Numbered from the stretch's first letter, positions 22,726 to 35,229 are shown. The stretch is DNA of 64,000 bases from Colocasia esculenta (GCA_014218235.1 CM024758.1:71372206-71436205), one strand, 5' to 3'. Translations and numbers: made by a program. The notes: generated from the letters alone by a model not told the origin.

Positions 22726-22805
22726 GGTACAACCAACTCGTCGGCCATGTGGGAATCCATGATCAGAGGAGATTTACAGAGGCCTTGGAGAAAAGGTCAC
22801 TAGTC
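22726..22805 (-). repeat. Shared leader module, copy in left LTR of element B
   Basis: Plus strand GGTACAACCAACTCGTCGGC through GGCCTTGGAGAAAAGGTCAC. Counterparts occur in T, C, D, E and E2 (see findings). Confidence 0.75.
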
Positions 22806-23502
22806 TATCGATTCGGAATGACCGGTAGAGAGTTTCCAATTTCCCAAGAAAAGGGCTGCCTAGATGTGCAAGTGTGTAGTGATGTACGAGTGTCTCAATT
22901 CACAAAGCATCGGTCTTAACTCACGGAAAGTACTTAAAATGATGGCATGACATGAAACTATGCACTTTAACAAATCATGGTTTGCAAGATTTTTATGGCA
23001 ACAAAATTATCATTTTAGTCAAGCTAGAATAGTAAGAAGAGTAAATCATAAGTTGCCTGAATGATCACGCCATTAGGAGAGCAATTAGAATATCATTCAT
23101 GTAATTATAGATTTTAAATGTGTTAATCACTTTTAAGCCATTAAAAGACATCATGTAATGCTCAGACACAAGATATGTAATTTACACACTGGAAACCATG
23201 TTAAACTGACCTCGAGTTAGCATGATAATACCTTGTAGAACCTTTCTATAATAGTTCAAAACTCACACATATGAAGAGTGGCGTAAAACGACAGAAACCG
23301 AAACATATGCCTTTTAGGAAGTAGATGTAGTCCCTTCCACTTCTACAGTCATAACTCACTAATTTCAAATGAAAATCTGACACATGAATATACCACATTT
23401 AAGCCCTTTGAATAAGGAATCCAAAAAAAAAACGGCGCATCAATCCGAGGTCTATAGAAAAAGTTACAGCCATTTAAGCGAACACTACGCAGAGGACAGG
23501 TC

Positions 23503-23553
23503 GCGACACGAAACCACTCGCGTTCTAAATGCGACAGGACAATACGTCGCCTT
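23503..23553. repeat. CGCG dyads in left LTR of element B
   Basis: GGTCGCGACACG, CTCGCGTTC, TGCGACAGG and CGTCGCC follow each other at ~20-bp steps. The right LTR has the same set at 28580-28632. Confidence 0.7.
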
Positions 23554-25436
23554 CTAGAGAGAGGTTTTGGGTTGCCAAATACACCCAGTTCGACTCATAC
23601 TTGGACTGGGTTGATATATGGAACTTATATGGCTTATAACTCATAATCTGTGCTTTTGGGATAAAACTTTCAACATGAAAATTGTCAAGAACATCTAGTA
23701 GAAGAACTTTGATGTTGGTGGTTTGATCTAATTCGATCTCAAATCTCATAAAAAAACATGAAGAATGAAAAAGGAAGTGCAACCCGAAAATGCAATTTCC
23801 TGTAGCGGCTTTCTTACAACGCTTATAACTCTCTAACTAATGATATTTAGACAAAAGTCTCAACATAAAAGTTGTAGGGAACATAAATAGGTGCGAACTA
23901 TGATTTTTAAATAATTTTAGACGATCTCGAGATGCATGATAAATCCACTTGAACAGGAAAGGACCCTGACAGGCGCGACTTTGGCAAAACGCCTATAACT
24001 CATGATGTACTAAAGGAAAACGATGAAATCAGTGGGAAATGAAAGTTAACTTGATGCTCTACACGTTGACATAGGATATGTTAAGGTTTGGCCCAAGAAA
24101 ACCTACCTTATGGGTTGAAGAAGTCTCATTTTTCCAGAAAACCCGTGTTCAGACCATTTGGAGGAAAACGCTTACTACTCCGTGTATACTGCATGGAATT
24201 TGGGCATTCCACTTGGGTTAGAACGTAGACTTGACCCTCTGTCCAGGGGTATAGGCCTTGCAAGGTTTGGTTTAGGTTTGACTACCTTTGGTCGACTTCA
24301 AGAGGGTGGTTTGTGCAGGTCGCAGCAGACGAGAAGGGAAGAAGAACGGCTTCTTGTGGTCGTTCCACAGCTCCTCAGCCCCCAAGAGCTCCTCCACACG
24401 ACCCTAGCAAGTTCTAACTCGTTCCTAGGGTTTGGGTGAAGAGTATTTAAGTAACCATGGTGTTTAGGAGTCCTATTATAACTAGGAAAAGAGGATTTCA
24501 GGATTGACATGTTTGGTTTCCTATTTTTGATGATTTCCTCCTCCTTTTGTGTGTGTGAGGCACTAGGAAACCTCCCCTCATAGTTAGGCACGAATTTTGG
24601 TTGCCATGAATGTATGATTGCATCACAATTCAACTCTAATTGCCTCTTTTTAATTTCAGCTTATTTATGGTTACGAATTTCTATATATTTTCTAGCTTTA
24701 TTGATTTTTGGGTCAAATGTTGCCCATTGGCCCAATTTTGATAATGGGTCATCAATATATAATGTTGGAAGTCTCCCCAACACTTTTATTTAATTTTTAT
24801 TGCGTCGTATTTCCGTGTTAACGGTTTTTCGACTTGTTTCCTTATTTAGATAATCGGTCGCAATAACTCTTAACCTAGCCCAAATGATTTTTATTGAACC
24901 AAATTCCTTGATGGGTCATTATAGGATATTATTTGAAGTCCATATATGATTTTTATTTAATTTTCTGACTCATCCGAGTACGTGTGATATTGGTTTTACG
25001 ACTTATTCATGAATTACGATAATAAGTCGCGAAACACTTTAAACTTGGCTAATATGATTTTTCATTCACAAATTTCTTTGTGAAACATTAGTAATAATAT
25101 TTAGGGTGATTTATAATTTTTACGGAATTTTCCGATGTGTTTTAGCACACACGATAATGGTACGTATGTTTTAAATACTCCGATATTATGGAAATTATTT
25201 ATTTCCATTTATTTGAATTTTTATGTAATTAAAATTTCCGGGGTGCTACTCCCTCCCCCACTTAAGAGAATTTGGTCCCCAAATTCATAGATCATTAATT
25301 GGATCCCGATAATTATGATCCATGAGTTGGTTCCAGATTTAATTCCTCTAACTTGTTTCAATCATCGTGGATGCTAGTCCAACATCTACACCTATGGCCA
25401 CCCATATTATTATTTGGTTCCTTCCAGCTTGGTCTT

Positions 25437-26367
25437 TAGCATGGATAGTTGGGAAGGCGGTGGTCGCGATTTCCACATCGCAGGCAAGCTCCTGCCTTCT
25501 TCCAGCACTCTTATGCTCTATGTCCAGGCTAGTTGCAAAGGTTACAATATTCCACTGTCTTGTGTTCTTCTACCTTGATCTTTTTCTCCATGCCATAGTC
25601 CTTCCCAGTGGTTGGCCTTTTGTTGTTGTAGTTATATTGTTGTTGTTATTGTTGTTATTGTGGAAAGTTCCAGTTGTATCGACTGCTCCCCTTTTTATAA
25701 AGGTCGGCTTTGAGATGTCCTTCCCCCTCATGCCTTCCACCTTAGCCATAGTGTCTTCTACCAGCTGAGCTCTTTGGACCATCTCCGTGTAGGTTTGGAT
25801 GTTGTAAGGTCCGTGCTTCTCGATGAACATGGGCCTGAGTCCATCCATGAAACGGTTAGCCTTCACCTTTCTGTGCCCACAAGATGTGGGGCATACACTG
25901 CCAGGCGAGCGAACTGAGCTTCATACTCAGCTACAGACATGCTCTTTTTTTTTAGTGCAGCAAACTCTGCTGCCTTCTTCTCCTTCACTCTCTCAGAGAA
26001 ATACTTTCCCCGGAATATCTCCAGGAATCCGGCCCACTCTAGTTCAGCTATGTTTGGCAGGTGGGTCGAAGTGGCCTTCCACCATGCTCGAGCATCCTTA
26101 GTAAATTGAAAAGTGGCCAGTACCACCTTCTCCCTATTGGTGCATTGCATTACTTGGAAGATCCTTTCTATTCCTCTTGCCAATTTTCTGCTTCATCTGG
26201 GTCAGGGGATCCAGCGAAACGAGGAGGGTTTAAACTCCTAAAATTCCGGTGCAGATCACCGGCTCCATTCCTTGCAGCTCCAGCTGATTTCCAGCCTGAA
26301 CCACATTTGCAGGGCCTGAGTCAACCAGCCACGGTTTCTTGCATAGCTTGCATTGGTTACGAGCCAT
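25437..26367 (-). pseudogene. gag: Element B gag with capsid domain and zinc knuckles
   Basis: Starts at the ATG ending at 26367 (MARNQ). It passes through LNPPRFAGSPDPDEAE into the retrotransposon gag domain: VVLATFQFTKDARAWW, FRGKYFSERVKEKKAAEF, YEAQFARLAVYAPHLV and MDGLRPMF. An Asn run coded by a microsatellite (25620-25665) follows, then two zinc knuckles (CNLCN.PGHRA.EC at ~25505-25549 and CLRCGNRDH, the latter without its last Cys). Several frameshifts and stops break it. The capsid resembles that of element C, so both belong to one lineage (Del/Tekay-like by the NPP.F.G motif and long LTRs). Confidence 0.85.
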
Positions 26368-26582
26368 TGCAGTTGAGTGAGAGAGTTATGAGGGTTCCTG
26401 AGAAAAAGGATGGAAACCAATTAATGTCTCTAGATTATTTTAAGAGTCATGGGTAGGAGTGTTTAATTCTTCTAACATATTCCTAGTCTCTACCCATTCT
26501 CACCAGGTACTGTATTTAATTTCCAAGACCTAGGTTCCATAGGTATCTCCTATCTCTGAGACATATCCTATTTGGTATCCTA

Positions 26583-26596
26583 GGCTCTCATACCAC
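26583..26596 (-). other. Primer-binding site of element B (tRNA-Met type, mutated)
   Basis: Minus strand GTGGTATGAGAGCC next to the LTR end, one base from the usual TGGTATCAGAGCC. Confidence 0.75.
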
Positions 26597-26600
26597 TAAC

Positions 26601-29600
26601 TGTCACGTCCCGAGAATTACGCAGCGGATATTATTAATTAATTCGAGTCGATATTTCGAGACGTGAACAGTCGGCAATAAGCCTCTAGCTAACACGCACT
26701 AAATGTATTCAATGTTGAACTCAATATAAATTGTATTCAATGTATTAAAAATTAAAACTATTACAGGACTAAGACTCAATAAAAGCGAAAGTACATAATA
26801 CCTCACTTCCTACTACATTGTTCTAACACTCATAATAACTAACTATAGGTAGACTCATAATTGGAACGCTCATCACTCGGATGCATTCCCATCCTCGACT
26901 TGCTCTTCCTCTTGAACTTCATAGTCACCTAGATTGGGTAAAAGTAGGGGATGAGCAAACTAGACCAGTAGGATTTATATCTCAAAGTGCGGGCAATGAT
27001 ATAAGTGATTAACATTTTAGAACCAGGCAAGTACGATGAATGATATGCAAGTACGAATAAAACTCATTAAAACATGATATATAAGACAAGCTAGAGAGAG
27101 TGTTTATGATAGAACGAGATTTGTGAACAAGATGACAAGATAGAACTAGCAATAGATCACTTTGTACAAGCACGCAAGAATTCACTTGATGTCAAGAATG
27201 CAAGATATCACTAATTGCATTAAATGCAGGATGGCCATATCACGCAAGCAATTAAACAAGAATGTACGAGCACGATCAAGTAACACTAATCCGGCACGTA
27301 GACACTAATGTACACCGAGAAAAGATCCATCAAAAATGTACACCAGGACACGTGTATGTGGTATTGTATCTATCATTCAACAAGCAAGAAAGTACTCCCA
27401 GCGCAGATGCAATGCCAGTAATTTTTATACCCCATGGTTAACAGTATATCTATGACTCGCCGTCATTGGGGCTAGATTGGAGCCCTTGGACACACGCCGT
27501 GCCCTGTCAGCATCTCATGTAAATTTTTAAATGTAGATACCCACAGTCATTAATAATGGCCAATGAGAGTTTCAAAATGTAGCATGTGTAATGTCATGTT
27601 CATGATGATGATGAGAAGAAGTAATAATTAAATTGAACATGATTTCATGAGAACAATGGTCAAGAGATAAATTCGGCAGCATAACGGTACAATTTATACT
27701 TTCGTTCAATCTTTACATTAATGACTTTAGTCTAATTTGTAAGTCACACTCACGAGATCAAGAAGAGAAAGGAAGTGCACACTATCTCCAGGGAACTTCA
27801 ATGGTACAACCAACTCGTCGGCCATGTGGGAATCCATGGTCAGAGGAGATTTACGGAGGCCTTGGAGAAAAGGTCACTAGTCTACCGATTCGGAATGACC
27901 GGTAGAGAGTTTCCAATTTCCCAAGAAAAGGGCTGCCTAGATGTGCAAGTGTGTAGTGATGTACGAGTGTCTCAATTCACAAAGCATCGGTCTTAACTCA
28001 CGGAAAGTACTTAAAATGATGGCATGACATGAAACTATGCACTTTAACAAATCATGGTTTGCAAGATTTTTATGGCAACAAAATTATCATTTTAGTCAAG
28101 CTAGAATAGTAAGAAGAGTAAATCATAAGTTGCCTGAATGATCACGTCATTAGGAGAGCAATTAGAATATTGTTCATGTAATTATAGATTTTAAATGTGT
28201 TAATCACTTTTAAGCCATTAAAAGACATCATGTAATGCTCAGACACAAGATATGTAATTTACACACTGGAAACCATGTTAAACTGACCTCGAGTTAGCAT
28301 GATAATACCTTGTAGAACCTTTCTATAATAGTTCAAAACTCACACATATGAAGAGTGGCGTAAAATGATAGAAACCAGAACATATGCCTTTTAGGAAGTA
28401 GATGTAGTCCCAACCCTTCCACTTCTAGAGTCATAACTCACTAATTTCAAATGAAAATCTGACACATGAATATACCACATTAAGCCCTTTGAATAAGGAA
28501 TCCAACAAAAAAAACGGCACATCAATCCGAGGTCTATAGAAAAAGTTACAGCCATTTAAGCGAACACTGCGCAGAGGCCAGGTCGCGACACGAAACCAGT
28601 CGCGTTCTGAATGCGACAGGATGATACATCGCCTTCTAGAGAGAGGTTTTGGGTTGCCAAATACACACAGTTCGACTCATACTTGGACTGGGTTGATATA
28701 GGGAACTTATACGGCTTATAACTCCTAATCTTGTGCTTTTGGGATAAAACTTTCAACATGAAAATTGTCAAGAACATCTAGTAGAAGAACTTTGATGTTG
28801 GGGGTTTGATCTACTTCGATATCGAATCTCATGAAAAAACATGAAGAACGAAAAAGGAAGTGCAACCCGAAAAAGCAAATTTCTGTAGCGGCTTTCTTAC
28901 AATGCTTATAACTCTCTAACTAATGATATTTAGACAAACGTCTCAACATAAAAGTTGTAGGGAACATGAAATAGGTGCGAACTATGATTTTTAAATAATT
29001 TTAGACGACCTCGAGATGCATGATAAATCGACTTGAACAGGAAAGGACCCTGACAGGCGCGACTTTGGCAAAACGCCTATAACTCATGATGTACTAAATG
29101 GAAAACGATGAAATCAGTGGGAAATGAAAGTTAAGTTGATGCTCTACACATTGGCATAGGATATGTTAAGGTTTGGCTCGAGAAAACCTACCTTATGGGT
29201 TTAAGAAGTCCCGTTTTTCCAGAAAACCTGTGTTCAGACCACTTGGAGGAAAACGCTTACTACTCCGTGTATACTGCATGGAATTTGGGCATTCCACTTG
29301 GGTTAGAACGTAGACTTGACCCTCTTTCCAGGGGTATAGGCCTTGAAAGGTTTGGTTTAGGTTTGACTCACCTTTGGTCGACTTCAAGAGGGTGGTTTGT
29401 GCAGGTCGCAGCAGACGAGAAGGGGAAGAAGAACGACTTCTTGTGGTCGTTCCACAGCTCCTCAGCCACCAAGAGCTCCTCCACACGACCCTAGCAAGTT
29501 CTAAATCGTTCCTAGGGTTTGGGTGAAGAGTATTTAAGTAACCATGGTGTTTAGGAGTCCTATTATAACTAGAAAAAGAGGATTTCGGGATTGGCATGTT

Positions 29601-30342
29601 TGGTTTCCTATTTTTGATGATTTCCTCCTCCCTTTGAGTGTGTGAGGCATTAGGAAACCTCCCCTCATAGTTAGGCACGAATTTGGGTTGTCATGAATGC
29701 ATGATTGCATCCCAATTCAACTCTAATTGCCTCTTTTTAATTTCAGCTTATTTATGGTTACGAATTTCTATATATTTTCTAGCTTTATTTGATTTTTGGG
29801 CCAAATGTTGCCCATTGGCCGAATTATGATAATGGGTCATCAATATATAATGTTGGAAGTCTCCCCAACACTTTTATTTAATTTTTGATTGCGTCGTATT
29901 TCCGTGTTAACGGTTTTTTCGACTTGTTTCCTTATTTAGATAATCGGTCGCAATAACTCTTAAACCTAGCCCAAATGATTTTTATTGAACCAAATTCCTT
30001 GATGGGTCATTATAGGATATTATTGAAGTCCATATATGATTTTTATTTAATTTTCTGACTCATCCGAGTACGTGTGATAATGGTTTTACGACTTATTCAT
30101 GAATTACGATAATAAGTCACGAAACACTTTAAACTTGGCTAATATGATTTTTTCATTCACAAATTTCTTGTGAAACATTTAGTAATAATATTTAGGGTTG
30201 ATTTATAATTTTTACGGAATTTTCCGATGTGTTTTAGCACACACGATAATGGTACGTATGTTTTAAATACTCCGATATTATGGAAATTATTTATTTCCAT
30301 TTATTTGAATTTTTATGTAATTAAAATTTCCGGAGTGCTACA
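26601..30342 (-). repeat. 5' LTR of element B
   Basis: 3742 bp, from minus-strand TGTAGCACTCCGG to GACGTGACA. It differs from the other LTR by scattered substitutions and short indels, which suggests a young insertion. The shared module is at 27803-27883 and CGCG dyads at 28580-28632. Confidence 0.92.
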
Positions 30343-30347
30343 ATTCC

Positions 30348-30695
30348 TCCCTCTCTCTCTATTCTGTCCATCTCTCATCATGTTCCTTTACAGTTTGTTT
30401 AATTTGGATTAGGTAAGTGTGGTTAAATGATTACTTTCTCTTATGTCTCTCTCTACTCTACTGTTTATCTCTCTCTCAACCACCCTCTTTAGTATAGGTT
30501 TATTTTGTGCAACTTAGTTTATTCTCACCACATTATTTTATTAACTAAAAAAAACTCAAGGTTTTTAACTCTAAAATCTAGTCTCTGTGGATTTGACTCG
30601 GCTCTCACCACTTAACTATTGTCAAAATAATTAGTGTAGGCCGATACTTTTGAGATTGTTAGTCACGTGTTAAATGACGCATTCGTGGGCTATCA
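30348..30695 (+). repeat. 3' LTR of element A, second part
   Basis: Resumes right after the ATTCC duplication of element B and ends GGGCTATCA, matching the truncated 5' LTR. Confidence 0.88.
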
Positions 30696-30915
30696 ATGAT
30701 CATAGAACCGTGTTGGATCCTTTAGAATTTTGATGATCACAAAACTCTTATTTTGTTGGCTAACGAATTCTTGAGTTGTGTGCAACAAGTAAGACATTTT
30801 CCAAGAGAAATTAGACCTCAAAAAGAGTTTTTAATAGTTCTAGACTTGAGTAGTTGATCTCAAGGTTTCAAAGGAGTCAAATATGAGCAATGACATTTTG
30901 GCTATAGTAAATAGA

Positions 30916-31160
30916 GTCGACCTCTTAAGAAAGAAGTTGATTTGGCTGCAGTGGAGTCGACCTCAACTATATGAAGAAGTCGACTCTGAATTTATAGCTT
31001 TTGGCTTTGAAAATTAGAGTTGACCTTAGGGTTCTTAGGGAGTTGACCTCTTTACAAATGATCTGCAACCTCTACAAAAGTGGAGTCGATCTCGACTTTT
31101 AAAAGAGTCAACCTCGAGTTCGAGTGAGGTCGACCTCAGTACAAAAGGAAGTCGACTCTG
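30916..31160. repeat. GTCGAC palindrome pairs in element H
   Basis: GAGTCGACC/GTCGACTC pairs: GTCGAC at 30956 and 30979, 23 bp apart, and GTCGAC at 30916 with a degenerate partner at 30936. More follow at 31086-31160. All lie just upstream of the TATA box. Confidence 0.8.
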
Positions 31161-31252
31161 AGTTGTAGATCTACTCGAAAAGCAGTCTTTGAACAACCTT
31201 TGACTAAGTTTGCTTTTCATCTGCTCCCAAACGGATGCTTCTTTGAAAAGGC

Positions 31253-31259
31253 TATAAAA
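31253..31259 (+). promoter_or_regulatory. TATA box of element H
   Basis: TATAAAA about 90 bp after the last GTCGAC pair. Confidence 0.55.
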
Positions 31260-32000
31260 AAGTCACTTGGGGGAAACCCTAAGTAATGATTTTTTTGGAA
31301 AAGAGAGCCACCTCAATGAGTTACTTTCAGCTCTCTCTTTTCAAGATTTCTCTCCTTCTTGAGCTTCCATCTACTAGAACTTTGAAGAAACGAGATTTTT
31401 AGAGTAGTTCTCTTCTACTTTAGAACTTCATCAACACCTGAAGATCATTCTCATTAACTTTTCATCTACTATTCTTTGCTCTATCATTATTTATATTGTG
31501 ATTTTTGCTTTGTGCTTTTGCTTTCCTAGTTGAAGGTTGGTTTGGGTTCACATACCGAATCTTGTGTGGTCTTGATGAGCTGGGCATCTATAGCGCCCCA
31601 GAAATTTATTGATTTAAAATATAAGGAAAATAGTAAATAAATAAAAATGTTGAATAAAAATAAAATAAAAGTAATAATTAAACTCCCAAGAAGTGGGATC
31701 AACCATTGGAATTATTCTAGCTAACACAACTCTTATTGGGCCAAAGAACAAAATCCAATAACATTAAACCCGAAAATTCGTAACCATAATTATGTAGAAA
31801 ATAGGAAAAGGCAAATTAGGGCTAAAACAAAGGTAATTAGCCATTCATGGCAACCAAATTCGTACCCAGCCATGTTAGGAGCTTTCCTAATGGCATTGCT
31901 ACTCCAATTGGGAGGAGAATTCCCAAAACTTGGAAGGGGCCAAGCCGAAACCGCAACCCACCCTTCCTAGTCTAAATGGGACTTGAAATTAACCCTAATC

Positions 32001-32009
32001 ATATAAATA
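32001..32009 (+). promoter_or_regulatory. TATA box of element C
   Basis: ATATAAATA about 410 bp into the LTR. Confidence 0.5.
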
Positions 32010-32506
32010 ATCATCTTAAGACTACTTGGAAAGGTTCACCATCGTGCTGGGGTCGTGAGGAGGCGAGCTAGGGCATCTGGAGAGGAGGAGAACAGCCAAG
32101 AACCGAGCTTCTTCTTCAACCTCTCTCTACTTCGACCTAGAAAATACCTCTCTTAGATCTACTCAAATGTAGGTGTTCTCGGGCTTAATCTAAACCTTGC
32201 ACAAACCAATGGAAAGAGCATCAAGTCTAGTTTCATATGCATGTATTTTCCCTAATTTTTATGAACCATGTGAGTCGTATTAAGCATTTTCCCATCGTCA
32301 CGCCTGAGTAAGAATTTTTGTGTTCTTACTGTGTTCCACACGAACCGAGGCCAAATTGGGTCAAACTAAAATGTAGATCTCTTTTACTTGTTGTACTCGA
32401 CACTTTTCATGTTCAGAGTTTATCTAAAGGTCACTATATTTCGAGTTATAAGTCTATCATGAAGGGTTGTAGCATTTTTCTGGGTTTTGGGCAAAATCCA
32501 AGAATG

Positions 32507-33022
32507 CGACCGTTCCAGACGTCACAATTCACCTTGTATGAACGCGACGTATAGGTACGTCGCGATTCACATAAAGGCAACTGAACATCCCTTCACGTTT
32601 TAATGTTTGACCAGTCAACCTAACACATAAAACTATGTGCAGCATGTGTTTCTGTACCTCTCTTGAATGTGACGGCATGTACCGTTACGATTTGATCAGT
32701 TTTCCCGCCCAAGTTTTTGTACTGTTTTTATATTCCGATTTTGAAGTTGATCCTTGAACGCGACATATCGAAGTGTCACGATTCAAGAACCATCGCGATA
32801 TATCGGCCTATCGCGTTATGTACGCGACAGACAGGACCATCGCGTTCCTGATTGAACAATCGATCTGACAATCGATTCCTGTCAAAAAGGCGACGACAAG
32901 GCCTGTCACAATTCAAACGCGACAGGTATATCCGTCTCGATTCAGTCAAGTTGCACAAAGTCTTGTTTTAACTGTGTACAGTTCTTTGAGGTGCGACGAC
33001 TGATCCCGTCGTGATTTAAAGG
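32507..33022. repeat. CGCG dyads in LTR of element C
   Basis: At least six pairs of the form ACGCGACA, about 10 variable bases, then TCGCGATT or a decayed version. Examples are ACGCGA 32822 with TCGCGT 32840, and TCGCGA 32793 with TCGCGT 32811, both 18 bp apart. Many partners show CG to TG or CA changes. Confidence 0.8.
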
Positions 33023-33429
33023 CCAACCCGAGACTATTTATTGAGTTGTACAGTCAACCATATGCATGTCCTACTGTTATATCATGTTAGAAAGTTAGTC
33101 AATGGTCTAAAAATGATTAACCTACATGAAAGCTATGGGAATATGAACTTCTATTCTAAGTGATCTTCATGATTGTATGATTCTATCTACCATGTGATTG
33201 ATGTGAGTTATGTCCAACTCTCGCTTGTTTATAACTGAAATTGTTACATGTTAAAAGTATGGAAAATCATGTGATAGATTGAATTGCATACCATGTCATG
33301 CGTCGATGTTAATTGCTCTCTATCTTGTTTTATACCGATGGATTGTGGATTGAGACACGTTCTACACGACACATTGCACATATAGGCAGCCCTCTCTTGG
33401 GGATTTGGAAACTCTCGGCCGGTCATTCT

Positions 33430-33550
33430 GTATGGGCAAACTTGTGACCTTTTCTCTAAGACCTCCGTAATTCTCCGTAGTCCGTGGTTTCCCTCATGAA
33501 GACTGAGTTGGTTGTACCATTGAAGTACCCAGAAGATAGAATGCACTTCT
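33430..33550 (+). repeat. Shared leader module, copy in element C
   Basis: Sense strand ends GTTGGTTGTACCATTGAAGT; aligns with element B over about 130 bp, including GACCTTTTCTC. Confidence 0.75.
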
Positions 33551-34705
33551 ATTCTTATCTACTTCTCCTGAGAGTGATTTGGCACATTGAAGCCAAGCCA
33601 TTTAATGTAAAGTCGAACTAAAGTAATTAAGCCATTATGCTGCCAAAATTTGATCTGGATCATGTCCACTTGCCTTGTTCCTTATAATCATTGACATGAT
33701 CTTTAGTTCTTAATTGTCCATTGCTTGAAAATCATGTTGGCCATAAATGAATGAATGGAATTACCAAAAATTATTGGAACTTCAGTTCACAACTATGCCT
33801 GTGCAAATAGGGCTCAGTCTGATCCTAGGAGGAGCACCCGAAATACTTATAAATCGCGAGAGTATATGATCCATTGAGGTTCTGGAAATCACCTAATTGC
33901 CTGCAAGATTGATCTGGGTAACTTCCACACTGTTATTGAATGATTGATTGAACTGTTATATGTAACATGGCCAAATCTATTGTACATGACATCGTTATTG
34001 AATCTAATATGTCATTGTCCACTGGAATTCTATAGAATTCAAATTAAGATATCCATTGTGCAAATTGTTATATATTTGAATCTCTTCCAATGATAAATGA
34101 TCGTACTGTCATATATCTCATTGTTAATTGTTCCTTTCTACATGAGAATTGTCATTGAAATTGCTTACTGAACCGTCATCGTACATGTTATAGCTTGAAT
34201 TGTCACTACTGTTATTGTCATGAGTATTGCATGTTAGTACCTTGCCTAATAAATTATTAATCCATGTAAAGCATGCCCGCACCATGAGATATAAATCCTA
34301 CTAGGCGCTATAGTGCGCTCACACCTTCTTTCCTTAACATTTTAGGAGATGACTATGAGGACGTAGAGCATGACGGGGCTGGGGGAGAGTGATGAGCTTC
34401 TCAAATGTACCTGTCTACTTAGCACGTCAGCCAAGAGCATTAGAGACCATAGAGTTTTGCTAGTTATTTCTTTATGTCAATGTAATTGAGATACAATAAT
34501 GGGCCCTATGTTTGGCTCTGCTTATGTAATGTTGTAGTTTGATTTGATGGAAATGAAATAAAGGATTATTAGCTGGCATTATTGTCGTCTTAAATCTGTT
34601 GTTATACATAGATGTCTCTCTTAATTACTCGACTGTGATACTTATACTCGTATCACTCACGCTCTGGGTATTTAATTCCGCTGCTAAATATCAGGGCGTG
34701 ACAGT

Positions 34706-34718
34706 TGGTATCAGAGCC
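34706..34718 (+). other. Primer-binding site of element C (tRNA-Met)
   Basis: TGGTATCAGAGCC two bases after the LTR end. Confidence 0.9.
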
Positions 34719-34910
34719 TAGGCTTTCCCTTAAGTACTAGGCAAATAGGAAACTATTAGGCTTAACCAAAACCAAACCCCCATATGGCAACATGTTCGAA
34801 ATCGACAGTGAGATTGGGGTAGAAACATGGGTTAAGATCACCTACTTAGGATTATGCTAAATTGAGGTTAACACCTAATGATAATGATGTTATTATCTTG
34901 AAGGATTGCA

Positions 34911-35229
34911 ATGGCCGCTGCACGGGAAAGGGATATGCAAAGGATGATGGAGACCCTCACACAAACACTACTTCAGGCCACCCAGGGAAAAGCAGAAAAC
35001 TAGGGAGATCTTCACAGAAACTTCCACAGTATGAACCCACCAAGGTTTGGTGGTAGCACAGACCCCGATGAGGCTGAGCACAAGCTCATGGAAATCGAGC
35101 GTGGATTCCGTGTAATGGGATGCATAGATGAAAACAAGGTTACTCTGGCTACCTATCAACTGGAGAGAGAAGCACGAACCTGGTGGGAGTCGATCGAGGC
35201 TACACTGGGAGATGCCCAAGCCACCTGGG
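34911..35229 (+). pseudogene. gag: Element C gag, first part
   Basis: Starts MAAARERDMQRMMETLTQTL. A TAG at codon 31 interrupts it. It continues in frame with MNPPRFGGSTDPDEAE, VTLATYQLEREARTWW and LGDAQATW, the N-terminal half of the gag capsid domain. The last codon is split by element D after CTGGG; the next residues of the domain are found from 59173. Confidence 0.88.

Larger units (their letters stand above)
21498..25249 (-). repeat. 3' LTR of element B
   Basis: On the plus strand it runs from TGTCACGTCTCGAG to CGGGGTGCTAC, about 3750 bp. It contains a CGCG dyad cluster (23503-23553), the shared leader module (22726-22805) and a weak TATA (CTTAAATAC, minus strand, 24443-24451). The minus-strand start has lost TG next to the polypurine tract. 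Confidence 0.9.
21498..30342 (-). mobile_element. Element B: gag-only LTR retrotransposon with 3.7-kb LTRs (TR-GAG/LARD type)
   Basis: Two nearly identical LTRs (21498-25249, 26601-30342) enclose only 1.35 kb. The target duplication ATTCC at 21493-21497 and 30343-30347 is perfect. Gag, primer site and polypurine tract all show that the element runs on the minus strand. No protease, RT or integrase is present. Such gag-only elements with long LTRs are known in plants and depend on a partner for pol. Confidence 0.9.
16459..30695 (+). mobile_element. Element A: non-autonomous Athila-like LTR retrotransposon carrying a GYF domain
   Basis: Identical-style LTR ends lie at 16459-16690 and 30348-30695. 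They are followed on the left by a primer-binding site TGGCGCCATTGCCGGGGA (complement of a tRNA-Asp 3' end, typical of Athila). The interior ends in a polypurine tract (20626-20637). A short motif near 19590 (GCGCTTGTTGGGAGGCAACC) is common in Athila-type elements. No RT, RNase H or integrase is visible, so transposition would need another element. Element B sits inside its 3' LTR. The 5' LTR has lost its first ~975 bp. Confidence 0.8.
30711..31588 (+). mobile_element. Element H: Sirevirus-like copia LTR fragment
   Basis: Starts TGTTGGATCCTTTAGAA, the style of Sirevirus LTRs. It contains GTCGAC palindrome pairs (30916-31160) and a TATA box (TATAAAA, 31253-31259). It is cut at 31588 by the LTR of element C; the remainder should lie beyond the far end of C, outside the window. 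Confidence 0.65.
31589..34703 (+). repeat. 5' LTR of element C
   Basis: About 3.1 kb, from TATAGCGCCCCAG (TG mutated to TA) to GGGCGTGACA, immediately before the primer site. It has a TATA box at 32001-32009, CGCG dyads (32507-33022) and the shared leader module (33430-33550), both downstream of the TATA box and therefore transcribed. Confidence 0.8.

Noticed and set aside
22698..22919. Small conserved 73-codon frame found in both LTRs of B
   Set aside because: Present twice because the LTRs are duplicates; it coincides with the shared non-coding module, is antisense to the element, and the module in C and D does not keep the frame.
21498..30342. Apparent tandem duplication of about 5.1 kb
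   Set aside because: Explained by the two LTRs of element B with a short interior, with TSD, primer site and polypurine tract in place.
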